Assembly (NCBI GenBank): GCA_942493045.1
Contig: OW818665.1
Location: 744,001-808,000, forward strand
DNA length: 64,000 bases
Source: Teretinema sp942493045
Lineage (GTDB): Bacteria > Spirochaetota > Spirochaetia > Treponematales > Treponemataceae
Direction: 5' to 3'
The position numbers and the translations under genes were made by a program. The notes under the pieces were generated by a model that was given only the letters and a program-made list of their open reading frames with translations, did no database searches and was not told where the DNA came from. Positions 25,430 through 34,172 of this stretch are shown here, in pieces; position 1 is the first letter of the stretch, and every line of letters begins with the position of its first letter.

Positions 25430-27427
25430 TCACATCGTGAACTTGGCTTTCATCTGGGCCAGGATGTCCAGGGCCTCATCGGTTTCCACCGGCTGGCTCG
25501 GTTCATGGTATAAAACGAGGGCCGCCGGAATTTCCTGTAAAAAGGGCGAAGGGGAGCAATCCACCACGCCGCCCATCTTACGCCGCCGCCGGCAGCTGGA
25601 AATAAAGAGCTTGTCGCGGGCCCGGGTAATGGCGACATAGAACAGGCGGCGCTCTTCTTCGACGTTGCCGTCGCCTTCCTCGAGGCTGCGGGCGTGCGGG
25701 ATAATGCCGTCTTCGGCGCCGATGATAAAGACCACCGGAAATTCCAGGCCCTTGGAGGCGTGGATGGTCATCAGGTTAACCTTGCCCTTGTCAGCCTCGT
25801 CGTCCATGTCATCGCGGGTAATCAGAGTGATGCGATTTAAATAATCGTAGAGCGACTTCTTGAAGTTGTCGGGATCTTTTTCCCAGGTACCGATCGAATT
25901 GATCAGGCTGTCGATATTCAGGAATTTGTAGCGCGCGGCTTTTTCATTTTTTTGGTATTCCTGAACCAGATAGCTCCAGTAGTCAATCTCGTCAACCAGT
26001 TTTTTGACCTTGTTGGACAGATCCTTTCCCGAAAGCATGGTGCTGCGTTTCTCGGTGATGATGTCCACGAAAGCGGTCAGTTCATCGCGGAAACGCTCGG
26101 CGGCCGGAGTGGAGTCGGCGGCCAGCAGTGCGTTGATCGCTGTCCACAGCGAGCAGCCGTTGGCGTTGGCGACATCCGAAACCGTTTCGATAGCCTTGCG
26201 CCCGATACCGCGCCTCGGGGTGTTGATGATGCGCAGTAGGTTAATGTCGTCATCCGGATTGGCGATTACCCGCAGATAACTGATGACATCCTTGATTTCC
26301 TTGCGCTGAAAAAAACTGGTGCCTCCGGACATGACATACGGAATATTCTGTTCCAGAAAAGCTTCTTCCACAGCGCGGCTGAGGGTGTTGGAGCGGATCA
26401 GGATGCCGAAATCGGCGTAGCTACGCTTTTCGTTCATGCGGATGGTCTGGATCATGTCCGCGACGAAGTCGGCTTCATCAGTTTCATTTTCCGGAATATA
26501 GATTTCGATGGGTTTACCGGAGCCGTTTCCGGACCACAGCGCTTTTTCCTTGCGGTTGGTGTTATTGGCGATTACGCCGTTAGCCGCGGCCAGAATAGTC
26601 TCTGTGGACCGGTAGTTCTGCTCCAGCTTGATTTCCTTCAGTCCCGGAAAATCGCGCTCAAACATGCTGATATTCTCGAAGTTGGCGCCGCGCCAGGAAT
26701 AGATGGACTGATCGTCATCTCCGACCACGCAGACATTGCGGTCGGCCAGGTGATGCATGAATTCGTACTGCTGGATACTGGTGTCCTGGAATTCGTCGAC
26801 CATGATGTACTTAAACCGATCGGTATAGGTAGCCAGCACTTCCGGGTGCTCACGGAACAGCTTGATCGGCAGTAGGATCAAATCATCGAAGTCGACGGCG
26901 TTATACAGTTTCAGGCCGCTCTGGTATTCCTCGAATAATCCGCGGTACATGTCGTTGGAGCTTTCCCAGCTCCAGCGGCCAATCTTAATATTTGAAAACA
27001 GGTTGCCAATTTTATAGACGTCCAGGGCGTCAGCGGTGTAGCCCAGCTCACGGCCGGTGTCCTTGATCAGCTGATTACGGTCCACGTCATCATAGATGCT
27101 GAAGTTTTCCCGCCAACCCAGATGATGAATGTGTTCGCGCAGAATGCGCACGCCGAAGGCATGAAAGGTGCTGACAGTCAGCATTTGCAGCTTTTTACCG
27201 GTCAGTTCCTTGACGCGTTCGGCCATTTCTTTGGAAGCTTTATTGGTAAAGGTCAGGGCCAGGATTTGGGACTGAGGGATGCCTTTATCCAGCATATAGG
27301 CCATCCGGAAGGTGATAACCCTGGTTTTGCCTGAACCGGCGCCGGCGATAATCAGTACCGGCCCTTCGATCGCGGTTACCGCGTCGTATTGTTCATCATT
27401 CAGCTCGGCTTTGTAGTCATGGGTCAT
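25430..27427 (-). CDS. ATP-dependent 3'-5' DNA helicase, UvrD/PcrA family
   Basis: Superfamily I helicase for repair and replication-fork processing. It is 665 residues from MTHDYKAELNDEQ; 14 residues of upstream open frame were dropped because the family starts at LNxxQ. The motifs are complete: Walker A GAGSGKT, Ia LTFTNKASKEM, II VDEFQDTS, III GDDDQSIYSWRGA, IV EQNYRST, V MTIHASKGLEFPVVF and VI VAITRARD. It is closest to PcrA/Rep in layout. TATACT on the minus strand (27437-27442) lies 9 bases before the ATG with no Shine-Dalgarno. It is divergent from the cytochrome-like gene. Confidence 0.93.
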   Translation of the reverse strand: MTHDYKAELNDEQYDAVTAIEGPVLIIAGAGSGKTRVITFRMAYMLDKGIPQSQILALTFTNKASKEMAERVKELTGKKLQMLTVSTFHAFGVRILREHIHHLGWRENFSIYDDVDRNQLIKDTGRELGYTADALDVYKIGNLFSNIKIGRWSWESSNDMYRGLFEEYQSGLKLYNAVDFDDLILLPIKLFREHPEVLATYTDRFKYIMVDEFQDTSIQQYEFMHHLADRNVCVVGDDDQSIYSWRGANFENISMFERDFPGLKEIKLEQNYRSTETILAAANGVIANNTNRKEKALWSGNGSGKPIEIYIPENETDEADFVADMIQTIRMNEKRSYADFGILIRSNTLSRAVEEAFLEQNIPYVMSGGTSFFQRKEIKDVISYLRVIANPDDDINLLRIINTPRRGIGRKAIETVSDVANANGCSLWTAINALLAADSTPAAERFRDELTAFVDIITEKRSTMLSGKDLSNKVKKLVDEIDYWSYLVQEYQKNEKAARYKFLNIDSLINSIGTWEKDPDNFKKSLYDYLNRITLITRDDMDDEADKGKVNLMTIHASKGLEFPVVFIIGAEDGIIPHARSLEEGDGNVEEERRLFYVAITRARDKLFISSCRRRRKMGGVVDCSPSPFLQEIPAALVLYHEPSQPVETDEALDILAQMKAKFTM

Positions 27428-27474
27428 AGGAAGCGGAGTATAGCAGAAAAAGCCGGCTCGGAACAGCATTTTTG

Positions 27475-27503
27475 TTGTTGCGTTGCAGGTTATCGATTAT
27501 ATT
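27475..27503 (+). promoter_or_regulatory. Promoter of the cytochrome b / DOMON pair
   Basis: -35 TTGTTG (27475-27480), 17-base spacer, -10 TATATT (27498-27503), followed by GGAGGT before the GTG start at 27525. It is divergent from the helicase promoter. Confidence 0.6.
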
Positions 27504-27524
27504 TATGTTTACTGGAGGTAACAA

Positions 27525-28169
27525 GTGCACTTATTCTGGTTTATCGCTTTTTATATTTCCGCCTTGGCTGTACCGGCCGTACTCTTTATCTTACCACTGG
27601 GCGGAGTGTATGATAGTTACAGCGCTTCGGTGCTTTTTGGAACCATTTCCTGGGCTATTTTCGCCAATCAGGTATTTTTAGCCTCGAAGCCAGGTTTTGC
27701 CCTGAAAGCCCTCGGAACCAAACGCCTGCTGGCTTTCCACGGAATTATGGCGCCTGTGGGACTGATGGGAGCGATAGTACACCGCACGCTGAAGGTGGCG
27801 GTGGGCTTTGAGGTCACCAGCGTTCAGGCTCTGCTTGGGGCAGCGGTGTTGGCTTCCCTGCTGGTGATTGCCCTGGTGGCTTTTTTGCTGATGTCGCCGG
27901 CCTATTTCCCGCTTGGTAAAACAGTGCGGTCGTTCAAAGACCTGATACTGGTGAAAACTCCTTTAAATTATCTCGGGTTACGGGCCTTTCATGCCCTGAC
28001 AGTGCCGCTACTGATAATTCTGCTGATGCATGTTTTGATGGCTTCTACTGCGCAATTTTCCGTGAATCCGCTCGGTTTTTCGGTGATGGTTATCTGGACA
28101 ATAAAAGCTATTATTCTCTATATTCGCTATCGTATGCGGGGCCGACAGCCCCGCAAAAATGTTGTCTAA
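27525..28169 (+). CDS. Ferric-reductase-like / cytochrome b-type membrane protein
   Basis: A 214-residue protein of about six membrane spans. Two histidine pairs, H72/H86 (FHGIMAPVG...IVHR) and H156/H169 (FHALTVPL...LMHV), are spaced as in the bis-heme four-helix core of ferric-reductase-like transmembrane domains. It lacks FAD/NAD domains, so electrons must come from or go to a partner. The GTG start has GGAGGT 6 bases upstream. The DOMON gene follows after 11 bases with its own strong Shine-Dalgarno, making it the obvious redox partner on the outer face of the membrane. Assignment is by histidine pattern and hydrophobicity. Confidence 0.75.
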   Translation: MHLFWFIAFYISALAVPAVLFILPLGGVYDSYSASVLFGTISWAIFANQVFLASKPGFALKALGTKRLLAFHGIMAPVGLMGAIVHRTLKVAVGFEVTSVQALLGAAVLASLLVIALVAFLLMSPAYFPLGKTVRSFKDLILVKTPLNYLGLRAFHALTVPLLIILLMHVLMASTAQFSVNPLGFSVMVIWTIKAIILYIRYRMRGRQPRKNVV

Positions 28170-28180
28170 GGAGGCTATAT

Positions 28181-28738
28181 ATGAAAGTAAGTGTAAAAGG
28201 TTTAATTACATTAGTATTGATGATTCTTTTTGCTAGCGTCGTTTCTGCACAAAATTTACAGTCTGTGAACGTTGTACCTCAAATTGATGGAACCGCCGCG
28301 CCCTCAGAATATCCGATGAGCACCCTGGTTAACGGGATGCGCCTGTTTGCCAGCCTTTCCGCCGACCGCCAAACCCTGTATCTGGCTATAACCGCGCCTA
28401 CCACCGGCTGGGCGGCCCTGGGCCCGGGCGCTTCGCGCATGAACGGCGCCCTTTTAATACTCGGTTATGATGACCGCTCCGCTCCCGGCGGCTTAACCCG
28501 GGAAGATACCGGGCGAGGCTGGTCGCACTCCCCAAGCCGTGACAAAATACTCCTGGCCAGCGCGGTTCAGGAGATAGATGGGTTGACCACGCTGGAGATT
28601 GCCCTTCCGGCGGAGCGCTTTCTCGTAAAACCGGAACTGGAAATTATGCTGGCTTACGGACCGCGCGATAATTTTACCGGAAAACACACCGCTTATGGTG
28701 TAGCTAAACTGACAGTTCCGGCAATTACTGCACCATAG
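28181..28738 (+). CDS. Exported DOMON-domain (b-type heme-binding) protein
   Basis: A 185-residue protein with a clear signal peptide (cleavage after VVSA, about residue 23) and no lipobox. The mature part reads as one DOMON fold: the core GWAALGPGASRMNGALLILGY is characteristic. M87 and H169 (FTGKHTAYG) correspond in position to the Met/His heme ligands of cytochrome-type DOMON domains. It has a strong AAGGAGG before the ATG. It is paired with the cytochrome b-like gene and likely carries electrons between that membrane protein and an extracytoplasmic acceptor. Confidence 0.75.
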   Translation: MKVSVKGLITLVLMILFASVVSAQNLQSVNVVPQIDGTAAPSEYPMSTLVNGMRLFASLSADRQTLYLAITAPTTGWAALGPGASRMNGALLILGYDDRSAPGGLTREDTGRGWSHSPSRDKILLASAVQEIDGLTTLEIALPAERFLVKPELEIMLAYGPRDNFTGKHTAYGVAKLTVPAITAP

Positions 28739-28855
28739 GTCATTAAAACGTACTGTATGCGATAATCTGGGGGTCTGTACTCGACTAAGTTTATGATTTG
28801 TAGTATTATCGGGTCAGAGCAACATTGATTTTGAAACAGTATGATACTCTGCCAC

Positions 28856-28884
28856 GCCGCGGAGATGGAAAACACCTCTGCGGC
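28856..28884 (+). promoter_or_regulatory. Hairpin in the leader of the DEAD-box helicase gene
   Basis: Arms GCCGCGGAG (28856-28864) and CTCTGCGGC (28876-28884) pair over 9 bases with one G-U. There is no U-run after it, so it is not a classic terminator. The 202-base gap 28739-28940 otherwise holds only AT-rich possible promoter sequence. A structured leader 57 bases before the ATG could autoregulate the helicase, but this is inference. Confidence 0.4.
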
Positions 28885-28940
28885 CTGCTCCTGCTCTTTC
28901 ATGACCTTGTTAGTATTATTTCGTTTTTATAAGGATTTTC

Positions 28941-30287
28941 ATGCAATCATCTACAGCTTTTTCCGCAGGCAGCCGCACAGCCGCTCCTGCCCGTAAGAAT
29001 GCCGCTATTGCGCAGGGTACACCCCGTGCCGCAAACGGCGGACGCCCCGCGTCCGCAGAGCGTTCTTCTACACCAGCTTCCGGCGGCAGCCACTTTGCCG
29101 GTAAAGGCCGCGGTTATTCCGGCGGCCGTTCCCAGGCCGCCCGTCCGGCCGGCGGTCAGCGCGGCGGCGGAGCCCGCACCAAACAATATATCGATCCGGC
29201 CCGTTTTATTCAGGGCGCCCGCATTGTCGAGCGCGAAGAATATATTCCCCAGAATAAATTTGAGGATTTCGCCGTTCATCCGCGCATTCTGACCAACCTG
29301 CTGGCCAAGGGTTATAAAACACCCACCCCGATTCAGGATCAGACCATTCAGCTGGTACTGGAAGGCCGGGATGTCGTCGGTATCGCCAATACCGGAACCG
29401 GAAAGACCGCCGCTTTTTCTGTGCCCCTCATCCATGACCTGATGTTGAATATGCAGAATCGTCTGCTGATCATGGCCCCGACCCGCGAGCTGGCCCAGCA
29501 GATTGTCGAAGAAATGGTCAGTTTTTCCAAGAACTGCAGCCTGCGTATCGCCCTGCTGATCGGCGGAGCGTCCATGCATCTGCAGAAACGCGATCTGGCC
29601 GGTAATCCGCGTATTGTCGTCGGTACCCCCGGGCGCATCAAGGACCATATCGGTCAGGGTACCCTGATTCTGACTCATTTTAACCGCGTAGTACTCGATG
29701 AAGTCGACAGAATGCTGGACATGGGCTTTATCAAGGATATTACGGCCATCCTTTCCAGGGTCAACCCTGTCCGCCAGTCGCTTTTTTTCAGCGCGACCAT
29801 GGAACCCGAGATTCAGAAACTGATCGAGCGTTTCGCGCGTAATCCGGTAACTGTTTCCACCAGAGTGGGCCAGACTGCCGAGTGCGTGAATCAGGATGTC
29901 GTTTTTTACCGTGGTAACGACGAGAAGATTGACAAGCTGCACGAGATTTTAATCCGCCCGACCACTGGCAAAACCATCATTTTTGATGATACCAAGCGTT
30001 CGGTGGAAAAGCTGGCCAAGGAACTGCAGGACCGCGGCTTTAAAGTTGACCGTATCCACGGCAACAAGAGCCAGGCCCAGCGCACCAGAGCCTTAAGCCG
30101 CTTGAAAAGCGATGAAATCTCTATCCTGGTGGCTACCGACGTTGCTGCTCGCGGAATTGACGTCTCGGACATTACCCACGTTATTAATTATTCTCAGCCG
30201 AATACCTACGATGACTACATTCACCGTATCGGACGGACCGGCCGGGCCGGTAAGGCCGGCGAGGCTTTAACCTTCCTCGTGAAATAA
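28941..30287 (+). CDS. DEAD-box RNA helicase with DEVD motif II
   Basis: ATP-dependent RNA remodelling enzyme, RhlE/CsdA-like. It has 448 residues. Residues 1-85 are a basic Ala/Gly/Arg/Ser-rich tail placed at the N-terminus rather than the usual C-terminus. Core motifs: Q motif PTPIQDQT, I ANTGTGKT 149-156, Ia PTRELAQQ, GTPGRI, II LDEVDRML with DEVD at 253-256 instead of DEAD, III SAT, V ATDVAARGIDV and VI HRIGRTGRAG. The protein stops right after the second RecA domain. AAGGA precedes the ATG. DEVD occurs in some active family members, so activity is expected. Confidence 0.92.
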   Translation: MQSSTAFSAGSRTAAPARKNAAIAQGTPRAANGGRPASAERSSTPASGGSHFAGKGRGYSGGRSQAARPAGGQRGGGARTKQYIDPARFIQGARIVEREEYIPQNKFEDFAVHPRILTNLLAKGYKTPTPIQDQTIQLVLEGRDVVGIANTGTGKTAAFSVPLIHDLMLNMQNRLLIMAPTRELAQQIVEEMVSFSKNCSLRIALLIGGASMHLQKRDLAGNPRIVVGTPGRIKDHIGQGTLILTHFNRVVLDEVDRMLDMGFIKDITAILSRVNPVRQSLFFSATMEPEIQKLIERFARNPVTVSTRVGQTAECVNQDVVFYRGNDEKIDKLHEILIRPTTGKTIIFDDTKRSVEKLAKELQDRGFKVDRIHGNKSQAQRTRALSRLKSDEISILVATDVAARGIDVSDITHVINYSQPNTYDDYIHRIGRTGRAGKAGEALTFLVK

Positions 30288-30312
30288 TTTTTTCAACAGT
30301 ACTGTGCGGCAG

Positions 30313-30344
30313 CGCATAAAAAGAATGCAGAGTCTTTTTATGCG
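30313..30344. repeat. 12-base perfect inverted repeat after the helicase gene
   Basis: CGCATAAAAAGA (30313-30324) and TCTTTTTATGCG (30333-30344) with an 8-base loop, 25 bases after the helicase stop. Its T-run is inside the stem and no U-tract follows on either strand, so terminator function is uncertain. Confidence 0.5.
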
Positions 30345-30369
30345 TTGTCAAAAACAGTATACTTGGGTT

Positions 30370-33228
30370 ATGAAGATTTTTTTTCGCACCCTTAGCCTTT
30401 GCGCTTTTTTTTCCCTGGTTCCGCTTGCTGCCCAAACCACCGCTCCCGCACTCCAGATAATCAGTACCGAATATTTTGATATTATTTATCCATCTGCATC
30501 CCTTGAAACGGCAGCCCTGCTTGTTGAATACGCCGACGGCTTGGCCGACGAGGTTTGTCTGCTGCTGGATACTTCCATAAAGAAACGCATACCGGTGTAC
30601 ATCAATCCGGCTGTACAGGTGCTCAACGCCTACTTTTCACCGGCCCCCTACAATCGCATTGTGCTTTACGATACCCTGCCGCTGGACGGACCGCTGGGCG
30701 GTTTCAGGGACACCATGCTTTCCGTATTTCATCATGAGCTGGTGCACGCCGTTTCTCTGAATATCCGCACGCCATTTTGGCAGGGAGTGTCGGCGATTTT
30801 TGGCGATATCGTTTCAGTAAATTCAGCGGTCACCATGCCCATGTCTTTCATTGAAGGTGTCACCGTTTCCTTTGAGAGCATTGGCGGCGGTGGCCGGTTG
30901 AACGACCCTTTGACTACGCATGTGTTGATGCAGGATAAACTGGAGGGAAAATTCCTTGGTTGGAAGGAATCCGCCGGGGCCCGTGATACCTGGCCCGGCC
31001 CCTCGCTTTCGTATTTGTATGGCGGAGCTTTTTCGGCCTGGCTGCAGTCGGAGTGGGGCATGGAGCGTTACGCCCTGCTCTGGAAACGGGGTGGAGGATT
31101 TAATCCGTTCCGGAGCCTTTTACAGGGCCGTTTTTCACAGGTGTACGATGAACCTCTCGCTTTGGCCTGGGACAGGTTTTATGAAAGCGTAAAGCTTCCC
31201 GAGCCGGTATTGGAGCGGGAAACTGCTCTGAAGGGCGCCGCGCCCGGGATTATTACCGCCATGACCAGCGGACCGGATGGAATCGCCTGGTCGGACGCGA
31301 ATGCCCGTTCTGTGTATTTCCGTTCCGCCGCGGGCACTGTGCGTAAACTGTTCGACGCCGATTCATCCTTGCACCGGCTTTCTTTTTCGCCGGACGGTCG
31401 TTATTTGCTGACTTCTCAGGCTCAATCCATCGGTTCTGCCGTCCGCCAGATAGTGCGCTGTTATGATATGTTGACGCTGCGTTTTACCGGTGAGACCATT
31501 CAAGGCTTACGGGACGCGGCTTTTTTCGGGTCATCCGACCGCATCGTCGGTATTGATATTCACGAACAACATTCTCATCTGGTGCTTCTGGATCGTGAAA
31601 ATCCTCTGGAACGGCAGTTAGTCTATCAGGCCGGACCCCAGCAGGAACACGCGGTGCTGTATAATCCGGTTTTCGCCGGAAACAGCACCATTGCCGTTAT
31701 TGCGGCCGATGGTCTGGAGCGCACTCTGCTGTTCATTGACAGCGAAACTGAGCGCCGCACGGCGCTCTCTTCAACCATTGATCTTGGCACAATTCGGCAC
31801 TTGCAATCCAATTATTCCGGAACAGAGGTGAATTTGACCTTCATCTGGAACGAGGCCGGTTCATTTTACCGCCCGGCTGTGCTCAATCCGGGAACGGGGA
31901 AGCTGAAGCTGCTGCGCGCCGATTATTCCGGCGCTTTTTTCCACCCGGTGCTCCTTCAAAGCGCCTCTGGCGCCGAGTCGACGCTTATTTACAGCGCAGC
32001 CCTGTCCGGCAGGGATGTATTGACGGAATATGATAATTTAAATAATTTTGTGGAGGTTTCCTGGGGGTATCAGGAAAGTTCGGACGTTCAGTTTGCGGTA
32101 AGCGCCGAGAACTCCCGGATGATAACCGGAGCCAGACTGTACAACCCTCTGCCCTGGTTTTTAGACGGTTTATTTTTACCGTTTCCCGCCCAGTTGCCTT
32201 CCCGCGGCGGTAACACGGCCTATGTCCCCGGTTTCTTGTTTATTACCGGTGATCCCGCTGAGCGCTATACCTTGACTGTCCAGCCGGCCTTTACCATTGA
32301 TCCGTTCTTCATGGATTATACCGTAACCGCGGCCATTCGTTATCCGATGGGTACATTGCTGCTTTCGGCCGAGGACCATCTGTTTGCTAATCGTTCTAAA
32401 ACCGGGGTTTACCGCGAGAGCGCCGGAACAGCCGGTTATTCCATCCGTATTATACCCGGTGTGTCCTGGAAGATTTTAGATTTGTCCCTGCTTTCGCGAA
32501 TCTCACTTTATGCTCCGGATGCTCCGGATATTGAATCGCTCTATTACGCTGAACCGGCCGCTGTCGGTTTTGCTTTTCGTCCAGAAATCTCCTGGAGCGC
32601 GGTGTCGATTCTCCGGATTCCGGAGACTTTTTTCTTTGGCGTGGACAGAACCGGTTATGCCGCCTCAGGGTCGCTGTGGTATTCCCTGGTACGACCCGAT
32701 AATACGCTGCTGCCGTTGATGCAGGGCAGTTTTTCTTTTTGGACACCCTTTGTGCCGCTTTCGGTTACTGCCTCCGCTGCCTGGTCGGACCGCGTCCTGT
32801 TTTCGGCTCAGGATGTATATGTGGACAGCGAGAGCTATCAGACTTTCCGTCCCGGAGTCCCGCGCTTCATTCCGAGCCTTCCGGAATATAAAAACAGTGA
32901 ATTCGATACCCGGTATTCAAGGGCCTCGGTGGGCGGGAGTGCTGAATTGACCGCCTTAACCATTCAGATTCAGCATGGCGTTCCGGTAGTCCCGTTGTAT
33001 TTGAACCGGATAACCGCGCTGGGCGGCTACCGCGCGCTGCTGTTGGCTCTGGACAGCGCTGAGCCCCTGTATCTGGACAGTCTGTACGGAAGGATTACTC
33101 TGACCGGCGCGGCCGTCATTGGAGCGCTGACCGATGTCAGTCTCTCGGCGATTGCCGAATATGCCTGGGCTATCCAGGCTTATCAGGGATATTTTTTCTT
33201 TTCCTTTGCCTATCAGATTGACTTATAA
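30370..33228 (+). CDS. HExxH metalloprotease-like / beta-propeller / outer-membrane barrel protein
   Basis: A 952-residue exported protein. The signal peptide ends near LVPLAAQ (22). Residues about 28-210 form a gluzincin-like peptidase with HELVH at 122-126 and a candidate third ligand E162 in FIEGVTVSFES. Residues about 225-560 show propeller repeats (RLSFSPDGRYLLTS). The last 350 residues are alternating strands rich in Tyr/Phe, ending in AYQIDL, consistent with a membrane barrel. The start at 30370 gives a clean signal peptide; 22 in-frame codons upstream are rejected. TATACT lies 6 bases before the ATG and there is no Shine-Dalgarno. The substrate is unknown. Confidence 0.8.
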   Translation: MKIFFRTLSLCAFFSLVPLAAQTTAPALQIISTEYFDIIYPSASLETAALLVEYADGLADEVCLLLDTSIKKRIPVYINPAVQVLNAYFSPAPYNRIVLYDTLPLDGPLGGFRDTMLSVFHHELVHAVSLNIRTPFWQGVSAIFGDIVSVNSAVTMPMSFIEGVTVSFESIGGGGRLNDPLTTHVLMQDKLEGKFLGWKESAGARDTWPGPSLSYLYGGAFSAWLQSEWGMERYALLWKRGGGFNPFRSLLQGRFSQVYDEPLALAWDRFYESVKLPEPVLERETALKGAAPGIITAMTSGPDGIAWSDANARSVYFRSAAGTVRKLFDADSSLHRLSFSPDGRYLLTSQAQSIGSAVRQIVRCYDMLTLRFTGETIQGLRDAAFFGSSDRIVGIDIHEQHSHLVLLDRENPLERQLVYQAGPQQEHAVLYNPVFAGNSTIAVIAADGLERTLLFIDSETERRTALSSTIDLGTIRHLQSNYSGTEVNLTFIWNEAGSFYRPAVLNPGTGKLKLLRADYSGAFFHPVLLQSASGAESTLIYSAALSGRDVLTEYDNLNNFVEVSWGYQESSDVQFAVSAENSRMITGARLYNPLPWFLDGLFLPFPAQLPSRGGNTAYVPGFLFITGDPAERYTLTVQPAFTIDPFFMDYTVTAAIRYPMGTLLLSAEDHLFANRSKTGVYRESAGTAGYSIRIIPGVSWKILDLSLLSRISLYAPDAPDIESLYYAEPAAVGFAFRPEISWSAVSILRIPETFFFGVDRTGYAASGSLWYSLVRPDNTLLPLMQGSFSFWTPFVPLSVTASAAWSDRVLFSAQDVYVDSESYQTFRPGVPRFIPSLPEYKNSEFDTRYSRASVGGSAELTALTIQIQHGVPVVPLYLNRITALGGYRALLLALDSAEPLYLDSLYGRITLTGAAVIGALTDVSLSAIAEYAWAIQAYQGYFFFSFAYQIDL

Positions 33229-33234
33229 AAAAGC

Positions 33235-33264
33235 TTGTACAGAACCGGAAGTTCTGGTTATACT
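33235..33264 (+). promoter_or_regulatory. Promoter at the head of the flagellar operon
   Basis: -35 TTGTAC (33235-33240), 18-base spacer, -10 TATACT (33259-33264). The start of the spacer contains the inverted repeat AGAAC-CGGAA-GTTCT (33241-33255), a possible operator. It is a housekeeping-type promoter, with no sigma-28 pattern. It lies 79 bases before the flbB start. Confidence 0.6.
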
Positions 33265-33343
33265 GAACCGGTGTTGAAACTGCCGAGCGCGGCGCGGAAA
33301 ACACCCTGTAACAGCGACACTTTGGTTTTTCTTTGGAGGTCAT

Positions 33344-33967
33344 GTGGCCGGACGCGGTACAGCAGGACGGATTTTCGTCCTTTTAATATTGATAGTCTTA
33401 CTCTCCGCAGGTGGAATTCTGTGGTTCGATTATCTTGGAGTAGTTAATTCGCGTGACTGGTTTGCCCCGGTATACCGGCTTTTCGGTGTAGAAACACGTA
33501 CTTCCGTTTCCTCTCTGCCCCGGGATGACGGGGACCTTGATGCCGACCGGCTGGCCAAACGGCTGGAGTCGATCGGTTTGCGGTCCCAGGAACTTGATAA
33601 GGCGGATGGTGAAATTAAGCGGCGTGAAGCCGAGATGCTGCAGATGGCTCAGGAATTAGAGGACCGCCAGGCTTCTCTGGAAGAGCGGGAGCGTACCTTT
33701 ACCAATACGCTGCGCTCCGCGGATGATCGAACCGCCAATGTTGAGCAGATCGCCCGCTATATCAACGGCATGCCCCCGAAAAATGCCGTGGACAATCTTT
33801 TAGCGATGGATGATCAGGATATTATTGATATACTGCGTAAGGTCGAAGAGTTGGCCGCCCGTGACGGGCGAGCTTCTTCGGTGGCTTACTGGTTTTCATT
33901 GATGCCGCCGACCCGCGCCGCGGAAATTCAGCGTAAAATGGCTAATAAGCCGGTAACGCTGCCCTGA
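33344..33967 (+). CDS. flbB: Flagellar collar protein FlbB
   Basis: Spirochaete-specific periplasmic collar protein, shown in Borrelia to organise the collar and stators of the periplasmic flagellar motor. It has 207 residues. The GTG start is preceded by TGGAGGTCAT. There is one membrane span (about residues 9-30), a charged coiled coil (about 75-125, KADGEIKRREAEMLQMAQEL), and a C-terminal MgtE-N-like helical domain (YINGMPPKNAVDNLLAMDDQ...SLMPPTRAAEI). The position immediately before fliK-flgD-flgE matches the spirochaete operon order. Confidence 0.85.
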   Translation: MAGRGTAGRIFVLLILIVLLSAGGILWFDYLGVVNSRDWFAPVYRLFGVETRTSVSSLPRDDGDLDADRLAKRLESIGLRSQELDKADGEIKRREAEMLQMAQELEDRQASLEERERTFTNTLRSADDRTANVEQIARYINGMPPKNAVDNLLAMDDQDIIDILRKVEELAARDGRASSVAYWFSLMPPTRAAEIQRKMANKPVTLP

Positions 33968-34172
33968 TAAAAATCCGGCCTAACAGGTCTCCGGCCTAAC
34001 AAGAGCGCTGACAGTGGCTAATGTGTCCCTGTCGGCAGCTTCTCCAGACTTTTTTCTTTCCCGAAAAAACAATTCAACTCCGCGGTCACTTCGCTCGACA
34101 ATAGAACAGAAGGATTCGGCATTTTTATATGCCGGTATTCTATCGTTACGAGAAAGGTAAGGAGGTGTCAGA

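Noticed and set aside
28947..29942. 331-codon minus-strand frame inside the DEAD-box helicase gene
   Set aside because: Antisense shadow; composition with many His/Gly reflects complement of helicase codons.
30313..30344. Inverted repeat as a rho-independent terminator of the helicase gene
   Set aside because: The T-run is part of the stem and no free U-tract follows in either direction; kept only as an inverted repeat.
33975..34001. Two copies of CCGGCCTAACA as a possible regulatory or attachment site
   Set aside because: Only two short copies, 16 bases apart, with no flanking mobile-element gene.
33968..34172. Sigma-28 promoter before fliK
   Set aside because: No TAAA-N15-GCCGATAA-like match could be found by eye in this gap.
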